In this document: piece by piece, positions 44,096-56,377 of the stretch | Layout of the letters: every line of letters begins with the position of its first letter | Numbering within the stretch: position 1 is the first letter of the stretch | NCBI GenBank assembly: GCA_019914945.1 | Contig: CM034104.1 | Span: forward strand, 9,288,046-9,352,045 | DNA: 64,000 nt | Source: Typha latifolia | Taxonomy: Eukaryota; Streptophyta; Magnoliopsida; Poales; Typhaceae | Direction: 5' to 3' | Notes under the pieces: model-generated | Told to the model about the DNA's origin: nothing | Databases searched by the model: none | The model's input: the letters and a program-made list of their open reading frames with translations, nothing else | Program-made: the position numbers and the translations under genes

Positions 44096-44985
44096 TGATG
44101 GGATACGATACCAAAAGATAGGCTCTGATACCAAATTGATGAGTTCTTGTACTAAAAAAAATGGTTACGGAAGAATTTCTCTAAGATCTGAATTTATTGC
44201 AGAAAGCAGTCCGCACAACCGTGCGAAAATATTTGTCAGATATTCTTCTGTAGTCAGCAAATTACGAAACAAATTGGATTAGATTCGTAACTTCCTGATC
44301 TACAACTTTCGTATTTAGACATTTGCATATTCGAACTGCAACTAGGAGGAAAATACGGAATAACGTGGGTGATGGTGGTGGTGATGGGTGGAGTGGATGT
44401 TAGGGTTATGGATGGGTATGGAGATGAAGGTAGAGGGTGGATGTGATTAAGGGATATAGACGAAGGGAACGAAGTGGTCGAGATTCCAAAGAAAAGGGGT
44501 GGCTCGATAATCGAGAGAGATTAGAAGTTAGGAGAAACCTTGCCAACGGTAGAGGTGGAAGAATGGTGAAGAGGGAGGAGGGAGATTAGGGTAGCAAGAT
44601 GATAAAGAGGTAAGAAATCAATATTCCAATAGCATAATGAATTTGGCTGCCATCCACATATATATAGAGGCTAGCCAACAAGTCCTAAAATAATAAGTAA
44701 CCCTAATTCTAGAGGATTCCCGCCAATCGCGTTCGAACACGCCCGATCATGTTCGAATGCAGAAAAGGCATTTTTTGTATGTGTGAACGCGATGCAGGCG
44801 TTCAAACGCGCCTGATCGCGTTTGAATGCGCATTAAGCGTTCTCTGTATTTGCGAACCTGATGCAGGCATTCGCAAGGGCGTTCGAACTCGACCCCACCT
44901 GCGTTCGAACGCGACTTATAGGAATTTTATTTTAATAAAAATAAATAACTAATGTAATAAGAAAAGATCATAACTAGGTCTATCA
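44096..44985 (-). mobile_element. R5 3' LTR, type III, with a PBS-containing extension
   Basis: The canonical LTR (minus) runs from TGATAGACC at 44985 to AACTCATCA at 44137. It is followed by ATT, TGGTATCAGAGCC (44133-44121), then TTTTGGTATCG and CCCATCA ending at 44096. A PBS after a 3' LTR is abnormal; by analogy with R3 and R4 it is read as a U5 extension of two ~20-bp units. No partner TSD can be tested, because the 5' end is lost, so a truncated second element is still possible. Confidence 0.7.
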
Positions 44986-45002
44986 GCCCACCACGCTTCC
45001 CC

Positions 45003-47834
45003 CACCTTGCCCTCAAGATGAAAAGTCGAGGAAACGCTCCAAACTATTAGTCTCCAAACTATTAGTCTCCAAACTATTAGTCTCCCATGTTGCCTCATCG
45101 GATGGCTTGCCAAGCCACTCGACTAGAGTCTCTATCTCTAATCTGGTACCATGTCATCGTCATCGCCTAACAAGTACTCGAACTGGCTCTACGATCTCTT
45201 TCTCCTCCAATGGCTCTGGTAGAGCTGATCCAACGACCTCATGATCACCAATCTGCTCCCTCAGTAATGAAACATGGAAGACGGGATGCACTCTCGACCC
45301 CTCCGGCAGCTCCAAACGATATGCAACCGGACCAATACGCTCTAACACCTAAAACAGACTAAAGTAGCGATGTGCTAACTTTTGGTTACGCATCGGACGC
45401 AAGGTCACCTGTCGATACGGCTATACCCTCACAAACACCCAACTGCCAATGTCGAACTCCTGCTCCCGATGGCTATGATCATAAACTTGCTTCATGCGGT
45501 TCTGAGCAAGTTTAAAATGGGCACACAACCTCCTCAATGTGGCGTCTCTATCTATCAAAACTAAGTCCACCTTTGTCCGATCTGCAGATGCCACTGGATC
45601 ATAAGCACATAATGTCAGAGCCGTGCGTCTATACACCACCTCAAATAGAGTCATGCCAATGCTGCTATGGTAGGCGGTGTTGTAAGACCACTCCGCCCAT
45701 AGTAAGAACTCCAACCATCGTCTCGGCATCTCTCCAACAAAGCACCTCAATTATTGCTCAATGCCTCGATTGATCACCTCGATTTGGCCGTCCGTCTATG
45801 GATGGTAGGCCGAACTGAAGTTCAATCGAGTCCCCTGCAATCTAAAATCTTTATCCAAAAGTCACTCATAAATACACGATCATGATCTTAGACAATCGTG
45901 CGTGGCATGCCATGTAACCGAGCAACATCTCTAACAAAAATTTTTGCCATCGACTTGGATGAAAACGAATGTGACAAAGCCGAAAAGTGCGCATACTTGC
46001 TCAATCTGTCAACCACCACAAAGATAACGGAATAACCACATACTAGCGGAAGACCCTCTGTGAAATCCATAGAAATATCTTCCCAAACACGGTGCGGTAT
46101 AAGTAAAGGCTGAATTAATCCGACCAATTTCAATGTGGTTGCCTTAGCCCTTTGACAGACTTCGCAAGCACGGACAAAACTCCTCACATCCCGCCTCAAT
46201 CCTGGCCACGTGCAACTCTGAGATATCGTCCGATACGTTCTCAAGACACCCTCATGACCATCCTCTGGAGTTTGGTGGAAGTGCTCCAACAATATTTGCT
46301 GCAATCCATCATTTGCAAGCACTCGAATGCATCCGCGGTTCAGCAGCAAATCGCCTCGGTTCTACAACTCAGGATGGCGCCCTAGATCATCCAACACCTC
46401 TTGCAACAATCTAAAAACATCTTTGTCAGATGTACATACATACCTCAGCTCGTCAAGGAAGGGAAAGGTAGGAGAAGAATAGGCTACAAGCTCAGCGGTA
46501 TCGGGTTGGCACAATAGTGCATCCACCGCTCTATATTCCGTTCCCTTCTTGTATTGGATTTTATAATCATACCCCAATAATTTTGTGACCCATCTCTACT
46601 GTGCTGGAGTATATATATGCTGTCCCATAAAGTATGGAAGGCTCCTTTAATCGGTTCGTATATTGAATCATCTACCGATCAAATAAGGCCTCCACTTTGT
46701 CACCACAAGTAGAATTGCCAACATTTCTCTCTCATAAGTCGATAATTGCTGAGATTTTTGTGATAAAGCCTTGCTAAGATAGGCAATGGGGCGTCCTCCC
46801 TGTATTAGTATAGCTCCTATGCCAACACCCGACGCATCACATTCCACAATGAACTCTTTGGTGAAGTCCGGTAGTGCTAGAACGGGCGCTGTTGTCATTG
46901 CTGTTTTCAATTTTTCAAAGGCCGTAGTGGCTTCATCTGTCCATCTAAAAGAGTCCTTCTTCAACAAAGAAGTGAGAGGAGCAGCAATCTTGCCATATCC
47001 GGCTATGAAGCGACGATAATATCCGATCAGCCCCAAAAATCCTCACAATCCAATGGTAGTAGTAGGAATAGGCCAAGCGATCATGCATTCAACCTTTTGA
47101 GGATCCGCCACTACACCATCCACTGAAATGATGTGGCCTAAATACTCCACTTGTGGTACTCCCCATAGGCACTTGGACTTCTTGATCTTCAATTTGTTTT
47201 GCTTCAACAAATTCAGCACATCCTCCAAATGTCGCCAATACTCCAATTCAGTCTTACTATACACCAAAATATCGCCAAAGAATACCAAGACATACCTTCG
47301 CAATAGAGGCCGAAATATATCATTCATGAGGCTTTGAAAGGTAGCTAGAGCATTGGTGAGACCAAAGGGCATCACCCGGAACTCGTAATGCCTGTTCGGA
47401 GTCCGAAATGCTGTTTTGTGCACATCCGCTGGGCGAACTCTAATTTGATGATACCCAGCCCTCAAGTCAAGCTTGCTGATCTACGTGCTTGGTAAGTTGA
47501 AGCCCTCATGGAGCCTCAAAGAGTTCAAAAAAGTTAGCTAATAAGCAATCCAAATCATGACGAGTACCTAAGTCAAAGATGACTCTAGGTTTTATGGGTG
47601 CTAGCTGCAAGAAGTAGGTAACCTCGCTTATTCGTAGAGCGCCAACCAATGGCCACATCGAGGGGCTCATTTGTGTGCGAACTCCCTCAATTCGTACCAC
47701 ACATCCATCTCTCCCAAATGTGAGCCTCATTAGTGAAAAATCAAATGTGATGGGACTGAGACTCTATAGCCACTAGATGCCTAGCACAATGTCAGCTCCT
47801 CGACGGGCTAGCGGATACAAGTCCAAGGTGAAGC
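45003..47834 (-). pseudogene. pol: R5 pol: PR end, RT, RNase H, integrase, chromodomain
   Basis: On the minus strand: protease tail (47834-47700), PR-RT linker to LLANFFELFEAP (47506), then a jump to SKLDLRAGYHQIRVRP (47470), so the first ~100 residues of RT are lost. RT continues with the catalytic region read as FFGDILVYS (47290), where the first catalytic Asp is Gly. RNase H (46668-47036) has ECDASGVGIGAIL and YEREML. Integrase has CEVCQRAKATT (46190), MDFTEGLPLVCG (46080) and a lost DDE middle at 45890. The end has SYNTAYHSSIGMT (45700) and chromodomain-like sequence at 45100-45340. Stops and frameshifts separate the parts. Confidence 0.86.
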
Positions 47835-50800
47835 TTGTAACAACCCAAACCAAAAAAATTATTTAATTTTGGGCACGACGTGGTCGGCCACACTGTGGCC
47901 GGCCTTGTGCCCAAGCAAGCTGCTCATGCAGCTTGCATGGTGGGGGCGCCACGCGCCCACTACCGCCGTCGCAGCCAATCGGCTACGGCCAGCTGGCCAC
48001 GGTGGGCCCCGGCGTCGCTGCTACCCCTCCTCCACCGCCTCCCCTCTCTCTCTCTTTAAATCTCTCTCTCTATCTATCTCTCTCTCTCGATCTCTCTCAC
48101 TCCACTCTCTTTCACACTGCTTCTTCTCCTCGTTGCCTATAGATATGATTATTTATTATGACTCATAGATGATTTAGAAGTTGATCTAATTGCTTCATAG
48201 GTCGACAATGTAAGGAATATAGAGGATTATGATATTCCATATACAGTGTATCAATGGATATTTATTATATTGCTAGATGATGAACGGATAATGATGTATA
48301 GGGAAGCGATTATATTAGCATTTGTTTAACCGTTGGCTTACATGTTCGATTATTACTAGAGGTTATTGAGCGAGCCTTTTAGAATGATGAGTTTGATCTT
48401 AATGATTGTAAAGACTTATAGGTTTACATTTAAGTCTTAAGATAAAGATAACTTGATTGGGATATAATGATTTCATGATTAGTTCTATTATAGTTTGTGA
48501 AAATTTAATCTTTTAATGAATTGCAAAGTTAAGATTGCGAGAAGGTTGTTATCTATATTTTTGGATGTCTTCTAATCTATAGGAATCAGTTAGTGTCAAT
48601 TTGTGTCAATTAGTTTATTAGCAGATCATAATAGCATTATCAATTCGGAAGATTAATCTTAGTAGCTTTAGTTCATGTATAATAATTTTGTGGATTTGTT
48701 TAAGATGTGTTTATGTATTCTTAAAGATCAAGTATGTTGAATTAGTATGTATTTGTGTGGCAATAGATTAATATTATGAACTAAATATTATATCTGTCGA
48801 GATATTGAAGAGATTATTGGATTACTTAATAGAACTCCGTGGATAGTCTTTGGATCTGAATATCGATATCATTAAGTAATATTTTGGTGGATATACTAGT
48901 AGTGATAGTAATTAAATAGATAATGATCAAACTGGAATTATGTGAATCGAGGAATGAATAGCTTGGATATAGAAGTGATTGATAGAAAGATCATTATAAA
49001 GTTTATCATGTATGTTTCTTGAAATAGTTTGAATTTTAACCTTTCAGATATTGCACATTAAGAAGAAAGATAATGTGGAGAATCAGAAGGGTGTATAAAT
49101 TCGTTTGAGGTTGCATTAGGATTTACATTGATAGGTTGGAGTTGATGTATTGCATGTTATTCTGAAGAATGTATTATGAATACATGTTGATATTGTAGTC
49201 TTATATGGATAGGTGTGATCTCTTATATTGATTTATCTAGTAATTTGTATAATGGTTTAAGCATATGAGCAGTGAACCTTAAATAGAAGACTTTGTACTA
49301 TTGCCTAAATTTTATGAGAATATCGGATGATGCTGAGTATGTTTAGATTAGTGACATTATTTATTAGAAAGAGAAGTATGAGTTAAGTCTTTGGGATATT
49401 CTTGAAATAACTTGTATTTATCATTCTACTTGGTATTAGTGATCCATTGAGTATGTTTGAGATCGGAGTATATATTCAGTAGATTGGAGATAATTTACTT
49501 AAATAGGTTGTATCATATTATCATAAGTGATTATGGCATTACGATGTGTATTGTTGTAGTTAGCAGGAAAAGTGATAAATTGGGATAGCTTAATGTATTT
49601 TGGGCATGACGTGGCCGACTGCTCATCCATCTTGCGTGGTGGGGGTACCACGCCCCCACTGCCGCAGCCGCAGGCTGCGGCCAGCAGGCCGCGGCGGGCC
49701 TCGACGCCGTCGCTAGCCCTCCTCCACCGCCTCCCCTCTCTCTCTCTTTAAATTTCTCTCTCTATCTATCTCTCTTTCGGTCTCTTTATCACTCCACTCT
49801 CTCTCCACTCTCTTTCGCACTACTTCCTCTCCTCGTTGTCGACGTCGGCCCGCCGCCACCTCCCCCGAAGTCGTTGCCGCCGGTGAGATCCCTTATTTGA
49901 TTATTCTACAACAAATAAAATACTAAACTTATTTAGTTATTTATTTATTATTTTATCGAGTAAAAACTGCATTGTCCCTAATTAATCAAGATAGTGTATG
50001 AATTATAAAATTAATTATAATTAGACCTTGTTTATACTTATAGTTATTTAGCCTTTTATTTTATTTTATAATTATATATGTAGAAATACTCTCATATAAA
50101 AGGAAACAGACCTCTTCTCCTTACGTTATAACTAACATTTTATGATAATAATATAATTATAGTATTTGAATCGTATCTATAATAAACCTAGTTATGTAAT
50201 CAAAAATAAAGAGAAGTGATTCTAAACTTAATAAACCTTTATATTCTAATTGAATTAATTCTAAATAGATAAATGGCTAACATCATACTACTTAAATATT
50301 TTCAGATCCCAAACCCCCTTATGTGAGAACCTGTGAATCCTGACGATGAGTTGATGTTTGACCGACAGACGTGAGAGATACGTGGTTTGTGTCTTCTGAT
50401 CAGACTGTGAGTAGTCTTATCTCCTAGACACCTTTCTCAAATTATGATATATTATATCTTATGTACAGGCATGTTTTGGCCTCCAGCATGATTATATGAC
50501 TTTATATAGAGATGATTTCAATCAAGCATATTTTATCGTGCATTTGATTAGGCTGATCTGAGATATGTGTACATTGGTGATATATAAAGATGATTATACT
50601 GTTATGGTTTTATGTCGGGATGATCTCTATCATGAGTATGCATGTGATAGACTAGCAAAAGTATACATGTGTTAGATACATAGTTAGAGTCGGCATTGCA
50701 TCATTTTTCTCTTGGCTTCTTTACCACCTAAATTCCTGAGTTGCATGATCTGTTACAGTACTGGATATATGCATATGATGTATCATGTATAGGAAATCAT

Positions 50801-51948
50801 AAAAATACATGTGTATGTGATGTGATATGATGTGATGGTTGGAACGGTATCTGGTCCGGATTGGTACTAGACATACTCTTAGCGTATTGCAGAGTATGGT
50901 AATAGCTGATGGTTGTACTCTTAGCATATGACAGGGTTCAACTATCATTGATATACCCTTAGCGTATGGCAGAGTATGATTACTTTCTTCTGAGATATTC
51001 TTAGCGTATGGCAGTATATGATTTATCTACAGAGATACCCTTAGCGTATGGCAGTGTATGATTTATCTACAAAGATACTCTTAGCGTATGACAGGGTATG
51101 CATCATGCATCATGCATCATCATTGATGTAACTAGTATCATTGGATCATAATTTTTATACATGATATATTGTTATATTCGGTGATGTTATATGATAATTT
51201 CATCATGTGATATATTTTTGGTTGAGGATATAATATGCTCATTCATGAGAATTGATTTCATTCATATATATATCATCGAAGATATATATATACATGCTCA
51301 TACATGGCATCATGCTGCTTTCTAATTCATATTATCTAGTACATGATTTACTCTCTATTTGACATCACTGATTCGGGGTAAGGTATATTCACTGAGCCTT
51401 TTGCTCATGACTTTTCTTTTTTTTTTTCTAACCCCCATAGATAATATGGTACGTGATACCGACTCGAGATATTCTGAGGAGATATTTTAGAAAGATGAGG
51501 TGAGCTATAGATCCGAGATGGTATAGAAGATAGTTTAATCAGATATTGAGTTGTACCATTATTTTATATTTGTATTTTATTGTATAGATGATAATTGGTA
51601 TAATACAGGTCAGACTATAGTGTACTCTTATATCAGTTATTTAGTTGTACCTTGATGGTTTGTTGTGACCTATATGGGTCCTACCAGATTAATTAGTGGT
51701 CTAGTGTATATTATTGTGAACTTCGATATTCACATGTTAACAGGTTTATTTGGTTGATAGTATGTTTTATTTGGTGTTGGATTATGTGAGCATAGATATG
51801 TTAGCAGGTAGTATTTAATGATGTCATGATTGTATGTGCACAGGAGAGTATCTATGCGTGACAGGTCCCGCCCGACCTGTCGTGTGCGCCTAGCGTGCCG
51901 TGTGGGCGCATGGGCGTTCACGTGCCGGTGCCGTGCGGGGGCATTACA
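47835..51948 (+). mobile_element. Family A element A5, plus strand, inserted in R5 protease
   Basis: It starts TTGTAACAACCC and ends GGGGGCATTACA. The R5 protease reads VQGHTF on one side and FTLDLYPLARRGADIVLG on the other, and the flanks GAAGC (47830-47834) and GAAGG (51949-51953) are a TSD with one change. Structure: LTR start (47835-48145), non-coding internal DNA (about 48150-49590, matching 5770-4545 in reverse), then the second LTR (about 49590-51948). The LTR start is present twice: the GACGTGGCCG..CCTCTCTCTCTCTTTAAAT block is at 47875-48060 and 49610-49760. The first LTR lost its last ~2 kb together with the PBS. No coding sequence. Confidence 0.8.
50873..51099. repeat. Hairpin repeat array in A5
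   Basis: Third copy of the six-unit array, in opposite orientation: ATACTCTTAGCGTAT-type units ending AGAGTAT, AGGGTAT or similar. Stem pairing is less perfect than at 4235-4463. Confidence 0.8.
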
Positions 51949-52845
51949 GAAGGTATGTCCCTGCACTCGTACCACTACTCCTCGACAGATGCTATCGGCT
52001 CTAAGGTGTGTACCATCACCAATTGTCACATCAAATCCAATAGTAGGCTCGAACTCAAGTCCTATACTCCGTACCAATCTCTTGTCCAAAAAGTTATGTG
52101 TGCTCCTCATGTCAATAAGTATGTGCGCACATTATTTTCGGACGAGCCCATCTACCCAAAGAGTTTCTAGGGCGCTAGTACCGGAGTACACATGCATCGA
52201 GATCTCAGCATGTATATCCTCCTCCGCTATCTCCTCAAGCTCCTCTCCAACTATCTCCTCTATGATGTCTCCCTCCGCCTCTTCGTCATAGCCGTCGATC
52301 AACATGACACTGCCCGTAGCCTTGGCACATCAATGTCTCGGAGTGTAGTGCTCGTCACACCAAAAACACTAGCCTTTGGCTCAATTTTCATCCACCTACG
52401 CTTACGACAAGGACCGACCCTTGGGTTGCATGCCTCCTCCTCTAAATCTAGTCGTCGGTCTCGGGGTACACCACTGTCCAAAAGAGGGCGCTGGTGGTTT
52501 CATCATGGGACTGGAACTGCCGGTTATGGATGCCTTCCGTGGCATATACCGGTTGTCCTTCGGTGTCCAACTCATCCTCATAACTCCTTTCAAAGCAATA
52601 TACTTCTGTTCCATCCTTGTGGCAATCTCAAAAGTCTCCATCAAAGTTTGTGGTTGCATTAAATAGACATTGGCTTTTATCTCTTCGCGTAGCCCCGCCA
52701 AAAATGTGGTCTTTAATGCTTCTTGTGGCCACCTTGGAAAACAGTAGCTACTAAGACACTCAAACTCTTCTTGATATGCTGCCACAGTAGTCTTTTGTGT
52801 CAATTTGGAGAGTGTGGCCCCATAATCTTCATATCCAATAATCTA
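51949..52845 (-). pseudogene. R5 gag C-terminal part and start of protease
   Basis: On the minus strand: IIGYEDYGATLSKLTQKTT at the 52845 edge, capsid end (TFLAGLREEIKANVYLMQP, 52700), zinc knuckle decayed to CFWCDEHYTPRH near 52370, SVMLIDGYDEEAEGD (52310), then the protease start and GDGTHLRADSICRG (52020) up to VQGHTF, where A5 interrupts. At 52845 the gag sequence stops abruptly against an LTR. Confidence 0.85.
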
Positions 52846-53667
52846 ATAAGAACGAAACATCCTCTTTATTGTCTGAATCGATTGCAAGAAAATAGCCCAC
52901 GCAACCGAGAAAAAATATTCACCAGATATTCTCCCGTAGTTAGACAATTACGAAACCTAGGGTGGTCGATCCAAAACTTCCTTATCTACATGTTTGGTAT
53001 TTACGCCCTTCGCAGATTCAGACTTCAACTAGGAAGAAAATACACAAGATTGGGGGGGATGTGGTGGTGATGGGTGGAGGTGATGATAAGGTTAAGGATG
53101 ATAATGAAGATGAGGGTGGATGGTTTGTGGAGTTTAGGGAATAAAGATGAAGGGGGAGAAGTGGCTGAGATCCCAAGGAGGAGGGAGGACTCGAGAGATG
53201 AGGGAGGTTAGAATAACACTGACGTTGAGATGGCACACGTTTAGGGCTTGAAGGAAGGGGAAGGGAGATTAGGGTAGATAGGATAGAAAGGAGATAGAAA
53301 TCAATATTCATTCATCATAATGTTTTTTGTTGCCATCCACACCTTAAGAGGCTAACCAAACAAGCGAAAAATGATAATTATTAACCCTAGAAATGGTGGA
53401 TTCTTGCTGATCGCGTTCGAAAGGGGTCGACCGCGTTTGAACGCACAAATTGCGTTCTCTATCGTATGTAGGCATTCACACGTGGGTGTTCGAACGCAGC
53501 CGAGCGCGTTTGAATGCACAATTTCCGTTCTGTATCGATGTGAACGCTTGCGGGTGTTCGAATGCACCCTCTCCCACGTTCAAATGCTACATACAAAAAT
53601 CTTGTTTTTATTTTCTTTTAAAATAAATAACTAGTACAATAAGAAAAGACTCCAACAAGGTGTATCA
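52846..53667 (-). mobile_element. LTR between R5 and R6
   Basis: On the minus strand it starts TGATACACCTTGTTGG, directly after the R6 purine tract, so it is the R6 3' LTR. U3 has CGAACGC-type motifs (53405-53580). Its end is cut and joined to R5 gag at 52845 without PBS. The arrangement LTR-R5-LTR-R6 suggests recombination between elements or a deletion that fused two neighbours. Confidence 0.75.
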
Positions 53668-55010
53668 GCCCACCATGCTTCCCCCACCTTGTCCTTAAGG
53701 TGTAAAGTCGAGGAAACGCTCCAAGATGTCCATCTCCAGCTCCCATGTCGCCTCGTCAGGTGGCTTGCCAAGCCACTCAACTAGGACCTCCATCTCCAAT
53801 CCGGTACCATGACGTCGTCGGCGCCTCGCAAATACATCAACCGGCACCACAATCGCTGTCTCCTCTAATAGCTTAGGTAGAACCGATCCCACGGCCTGGT
53901 GATCTCCAATCCGCTCCCTCAGCAATAAAATATGAAAGACCGGGTGTACTCTCGATCCCTCGGGGAGCTCCAAGCGATATGCAATCAAACCGATATGTTA
54001 TAACACCAGAAATGTACCAAAGTAGCAATGTGCTAACGTCTAGTTTTGTATCGGACATAGGGTCACCTATCGGTACGGTTATACCCTCACAAGCACCCAA
54101 CTACTGATGTCGAACTCCTGCTTCTAGTGGCTATGATTATAAACTTACTTCATGTGGTTTTGAGCAAGTTTAAGATGGGCATGCAACCTCCTCAATGTGG
54201 CGTCTCTATCCATCAATGCCAAGTCCACCTCCGTCCGATCCGTAGATGCCACAGGGTCATAAGCACGTAATGTTAGAGCCGTGCGCCCATACACCACCTC
54301 GAATGCTGTGGTGAGCGGTGTTGTAAGACCACTCTGCTCATGGTAAGAACTCCAGCCAGCGTCTCGGCATCTCTCCCACAAAGCACTGCAAATACTGCTC
54401 AATCGAGTTCATCTATGGATGGTAGGCTGAACTAAGGTTCAATCGAGTCCCCTGTAATTTAAAAAACTCCATCCAAAAGTCGCTAACAAATACACGATCA
54501 CGATCGAAGACAATCGTGCATGGCATGCCATGCAACCTAGCAACATCTCTCACAAAAATTTAGCCATCGACTTGGCTGAAAATGGATGCGGTAGTGCGAA
54601 AAAATGCGTATACTTGCTTAATCTGTCAACCACCACAAAAATAACTGAGTAGCCATGTACCAGTGGAAGACCTTCTATGAAATCTATAGAAATGTCTTTC
54701 CAAACATGGTCCAATATTGGTAGAGGCTGAAGTAATCAAGCTAATTTCAATGTGGTTGTCTTCGCCCTTTGAGAGACTTCGCAAGCGCGGATAAAAATCT
54801 TCACATCTCACCTCAGTCCTGGCCACGTGCAGCTCTGTGATATCCTCCTATAACTCCTCAAAATACCCTCATGACCGACCTCTAGAGTTTGGTAGAAGTG
54901 CTCCATCATTCGCGGGCACTCGGATGCACCCACGGTCCAGCAGCAAACCACCTCGGTTCTCCAACTCTGGATGGTACTCTGGATCATCCAACACCTCTTG
55001 TAACAACCTC
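53668..55010 (-). pseudogene. R6: chromovirus 3' part (integrase-chromodomain)
   Basis: On the minus strand from 55010: LLQEVLDDPEYHPELENRGGLL, integrase pieces with decayed core (54780-54560), AYDPVASTDRTEVDLALMDRDATLRRL (54150-54260), then HPVFHILLLRERIGDHQAVGS and the chromodomain-like VLVEWLGKPPDEATWELEMDILERF (53700-53790, open). A purine tract GGGGGAAGCATGGTGGGC ends it. RT and gag are absent: at about 55010 the sequence switches to element H in the opposite strand. Confidence 0.83.
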
Positions 55011-55768
55011 TTACTGAGCGAGGATGGTTATCGGTGTGTCGGATGAGCGGGACTGCTTATGTGGAAGTTGTTCGCGAATTCTTTTGTAATGCCACAGTTT
55101 TAGAACGCTGTATTCGTTCTACTGTTCGTGGGGTGTCTGTATACTTAGACTCTGATGTTATTCGCGCTGAACTTCGTCTTCCTGATGGTGAGTTCCAGTA
55201 TCCCACGTCTGCTCCACTTCCTGATGTCGATGAATACGCTGGCACAGTACTGATCAGAGGGGAACGTTGGAAGGGAAACATGATGCCGCATGCGAAACTA
55301 ACACTAGTGGCTCGCATGCTTCACCTGTTTTGTTTGTCCAACGTTACTCCCAAGACTCGACATTCCAGTATCAGTCTGGATCGTGCATTTCTTCTTCATG
55401 CAATGTTATCTAGAGTCTCTGTTGATTTGGCTACGGTGATTTATGATTTGATTGTCATAGCTGCACAGAAAGAAGCACCTCGTGAAGGGTTACCGTTTGG
55501 CATCTTTATTACGAATTTGTGCATTCAGAGTGGGGTGCGTGTGGATGCTTTGGAACCTTCCATTACTTCGCACAAACCGTTGGATCGGATTACTCTTAAG
55601 CGGAGTCAAGCTCACGACCAGTCATCTCATCTCAAGCCGTCCTCTTCCGCCGCTAGTCGCTCATCGCACCCTGACAGTTCTGATGATAGCTTTGATGGTG
55701 ACACATCTCACTCGAGGGGGGAGTTACCACAGTACTCTACTCGTTTCGATCAGCTTAGTACTTAAGTG
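55011..55768 (+). pseudogene. Element H open frame, plant-transposon-protein-like, 5' truncated
   Basis: The frame is open from the junction at about 55011; the first ATG is 55043, giving 241 residues to the stop at 55766. Residues ~20-190 (YVEVVREFFCNATV, YLDSDVIRAELRLP, MMPHAKLTLVARMLHLF, RAFLLHAML, EAPREGLPFGIFITNLC) resemble the domain known as putative plant transposon protein (Pfam PF20167), whose biochemical role is unknown. The tail is serine-rich and then QLST, VTDLRAEQARQG, typical of such retroelement ORFs. Because the frame runs into the junction, the N-terminus was probably lost when H was fused to R6. Assignment is from memory of the family pattern. Confidence 0.6.
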
Positions 55769-56236
55769 CGGGATCTCCATTCGGCAGTGACTGATTTACG
55801 AGCTGAGCAAGCTCGTCAGGGGACTATACTTGACTCTGTGTTGATGATTCTTCAGTGTCAGTTTCCTCCGAGTTCCTAGTCTTTGGCATTTGTGGCAAAA
55901 AGGGGGAGAGTGTCTAGGTGTCTAGGTGTGTAGGAGGAAGCATGGTAATAGGGGGAGTTTATTAGAGTCTTTCTGTCTTTCTAATCTTGCTTATAACTTT
56001 GCTTGGAGAAATTGTGAACTTTGTCTGTTTAAGTACTTTTGAACTTATGCTCCATTGATAACTTGTGGTTGGATTGTTTATTCATTTCAAGTTATTTTCA
56101 CTTGATCTTGGATTGGTATATGTTTATTTGCAGGGATTGATGTGCAAAATATTCTAGTCTTGTTGATTGCTCATTTGAAGTCTTTGTAATAACTTGTAAC
56201 CTAGGTGTTTTGTCACAAATTGCCAAAAGGGGAGAT
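55769..56236 (+). mobile_element. Element H internal 3' end with polypurine tract
   Basis: Non-coding DNA between the H frame and its LTR. It includes GCAAAAAGGGGGAGAG near 55896 and ends with the purine tract GCCAAAAGGGGAGAT directly before TGTTAGG. This purine-tract style is typical of Ty1/copia SIRE-like elements, but without pol the superfamily stays open. Confidence 0.6.
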
Positions 56237-56377
56237 TGTTAGGTTTTTATTTGTTGGCAATTGTGTACAAAATATTCTAAGTGTATTTTTTCATGTATAT
56301 GAGCTTTACACAAGTCTAGAATATCTCTGGTATGAAGAATTGCAAGATTATTGGAGAAAAGCCGTCGAGTTCACACC

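Larger units (their letters stand above)
44096..52845 (-). mobile_element. R5: type III chromovirus split by a family A element
   Basis: Minus strand: gag (52300-52845), protease (51949-52299 and 47506-47834), RT, RNase H, integrase and chromodomain (45003-47465), purine tract, 3' LTR (44137-44985 plus a 41-bp PBS extension to 44096). A family A element (47835-51948) is inserted in the protease. The gag N-terminus and PBS are missing: at 52846 gag joins an LTR that also serves R6. Part of RT is deleted near 47470-47510. Confidence 0.85.

Noticed and set aside
47835..51948. A single 4.1-kb solo LTR
   Set aside because: The LTR start block occurs twice (47875 and 49610) with internal-region sequence between, so it is a deleted element rather than one LTR.
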